From positions 3,710 through 67,709 of the forward strand of contig JAEYNH010000122.1 of the NCBI GenBank assembly GCA_023412655.1: a stretch of 64,000 nt of DNA. The letters are read 5' to 3'. The notes under the pieces were generated by a model, which saw nothing but the letters and a program-made list of their open reading frames with translations, was not told the DNA's origin and searched no databases. Both the position numbers and the translations under genes were made by a program. This DNA comes from Pseudomonadota bacterium. Lineage in GTDB: Bacteria > Pseudomonadota > Alphaproteobacteria > Caulobacterales > Caulobacteraceae. Below, piece by piece: positions 63,968 through 64,000 of this stretch (position 1 is its first letter; each line of letters begins with the position of its first letter).

Positions 63968-64000
63968 CCCGTCCGCGGCCGGCCGGGGAAGCCGCCCCGG

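Overview
The window is chromosomal DNA from a high-GC alphaproteobacterium, most likely a member of the Caulobacteraceae (Caulobacter/Phenylobacterium type). That placement is inference. It rests on GTTC-N7-GTTC LexA operators, LpxI as the UDP-diacylglucosamine pyrophosphatase, the short alphaproteobacterial ProRS, the methylmalonyl-CoA epimerase/DUF1467/proS order downstream of nuo, and a SidA-like SOS micropeptide gene in front of dnaE. Nearly all the DNA is core housekeeping sequence. I see no prophage, insertion sequence, CRISPR array or secondary-metabolite cluster.

Layout. 1-570: the tail of an upstream gene (probably lon), then the HU gene. 600-1356: a yybP-ykoY (Mn2+) riboswitch and its GDT1/UPF0016-family exporter. 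1426-6697: a POT transporter, tRNA-Val, an aldo/keto reductase, a HAPMO-like Baeyer-Villiger monooxygenase and an MliC-domain lipoprotein. 6732-6808: tRNA-Asp on the minus strand. 7000-21763: the complete 14-gene complex I operon nuoA-N, with an extra 66-residue lipoprotein gene between nuoH and nuoI. It continues with almost no gaps into birA, coaX, rnj, mce, a DUF1467 gene, proS, a lolC/E-type gene and lolD (to 29110). 29107-30336: a secreted protein of unknown function on the minus strand. 30389-34989: a LexA-box promoter, the 29-codon sidA-like ORF, dnaE, a proline-rich secreted peptide and a GNAT enzyme. 35154-50018: rpsB-tsf, then pyrH-frr-uppS-cdsA-dxr-rseP-bamA-skp-lpxD-fabZ-lpxA-lpxI-lpxB, the classic envelope biogenesis cluster. 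50085-52829: gltA and gltX on the minus strand. 52801-55035: comEC. 55125-63046, all minus strand except one doubtful small ORF: ppiD, trpE, a double winged-helix protein, trpG, trpD, trpC, and lexA as its own unit. 63194-63937: tpiA.

How the genes work together. Three functional blocks dominate: respiration (complex I), outer-membrane construction (isoprenoid and phospholipid precursors, lipid A, BAM, Lol, periplasmic chaperones) and information processing (Pol III alpha, ribosome, elongation and recycling factors, tRNA synthetases). Two SOS elements lie in the same window. They are lexA with its own tandem operators, and a LexA-box promoter driving a putative division inhibitor directly in front of the replicative polymerase gene.

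The most interesting observation is the SidA-like micro-ORF at 30463-30552. It has a perfect LexA box, an AGGAGG ribosome binding site at ideal spacing and a single membrane segment. Next are the Mn2+ riboswitch, the nuo-embedded lipoprotein, the His-rich insert in NuoL and the tandem winged-helix gene inside the trp cluster. All function calls come from reading the sequence and motif recognition; no database search was run.
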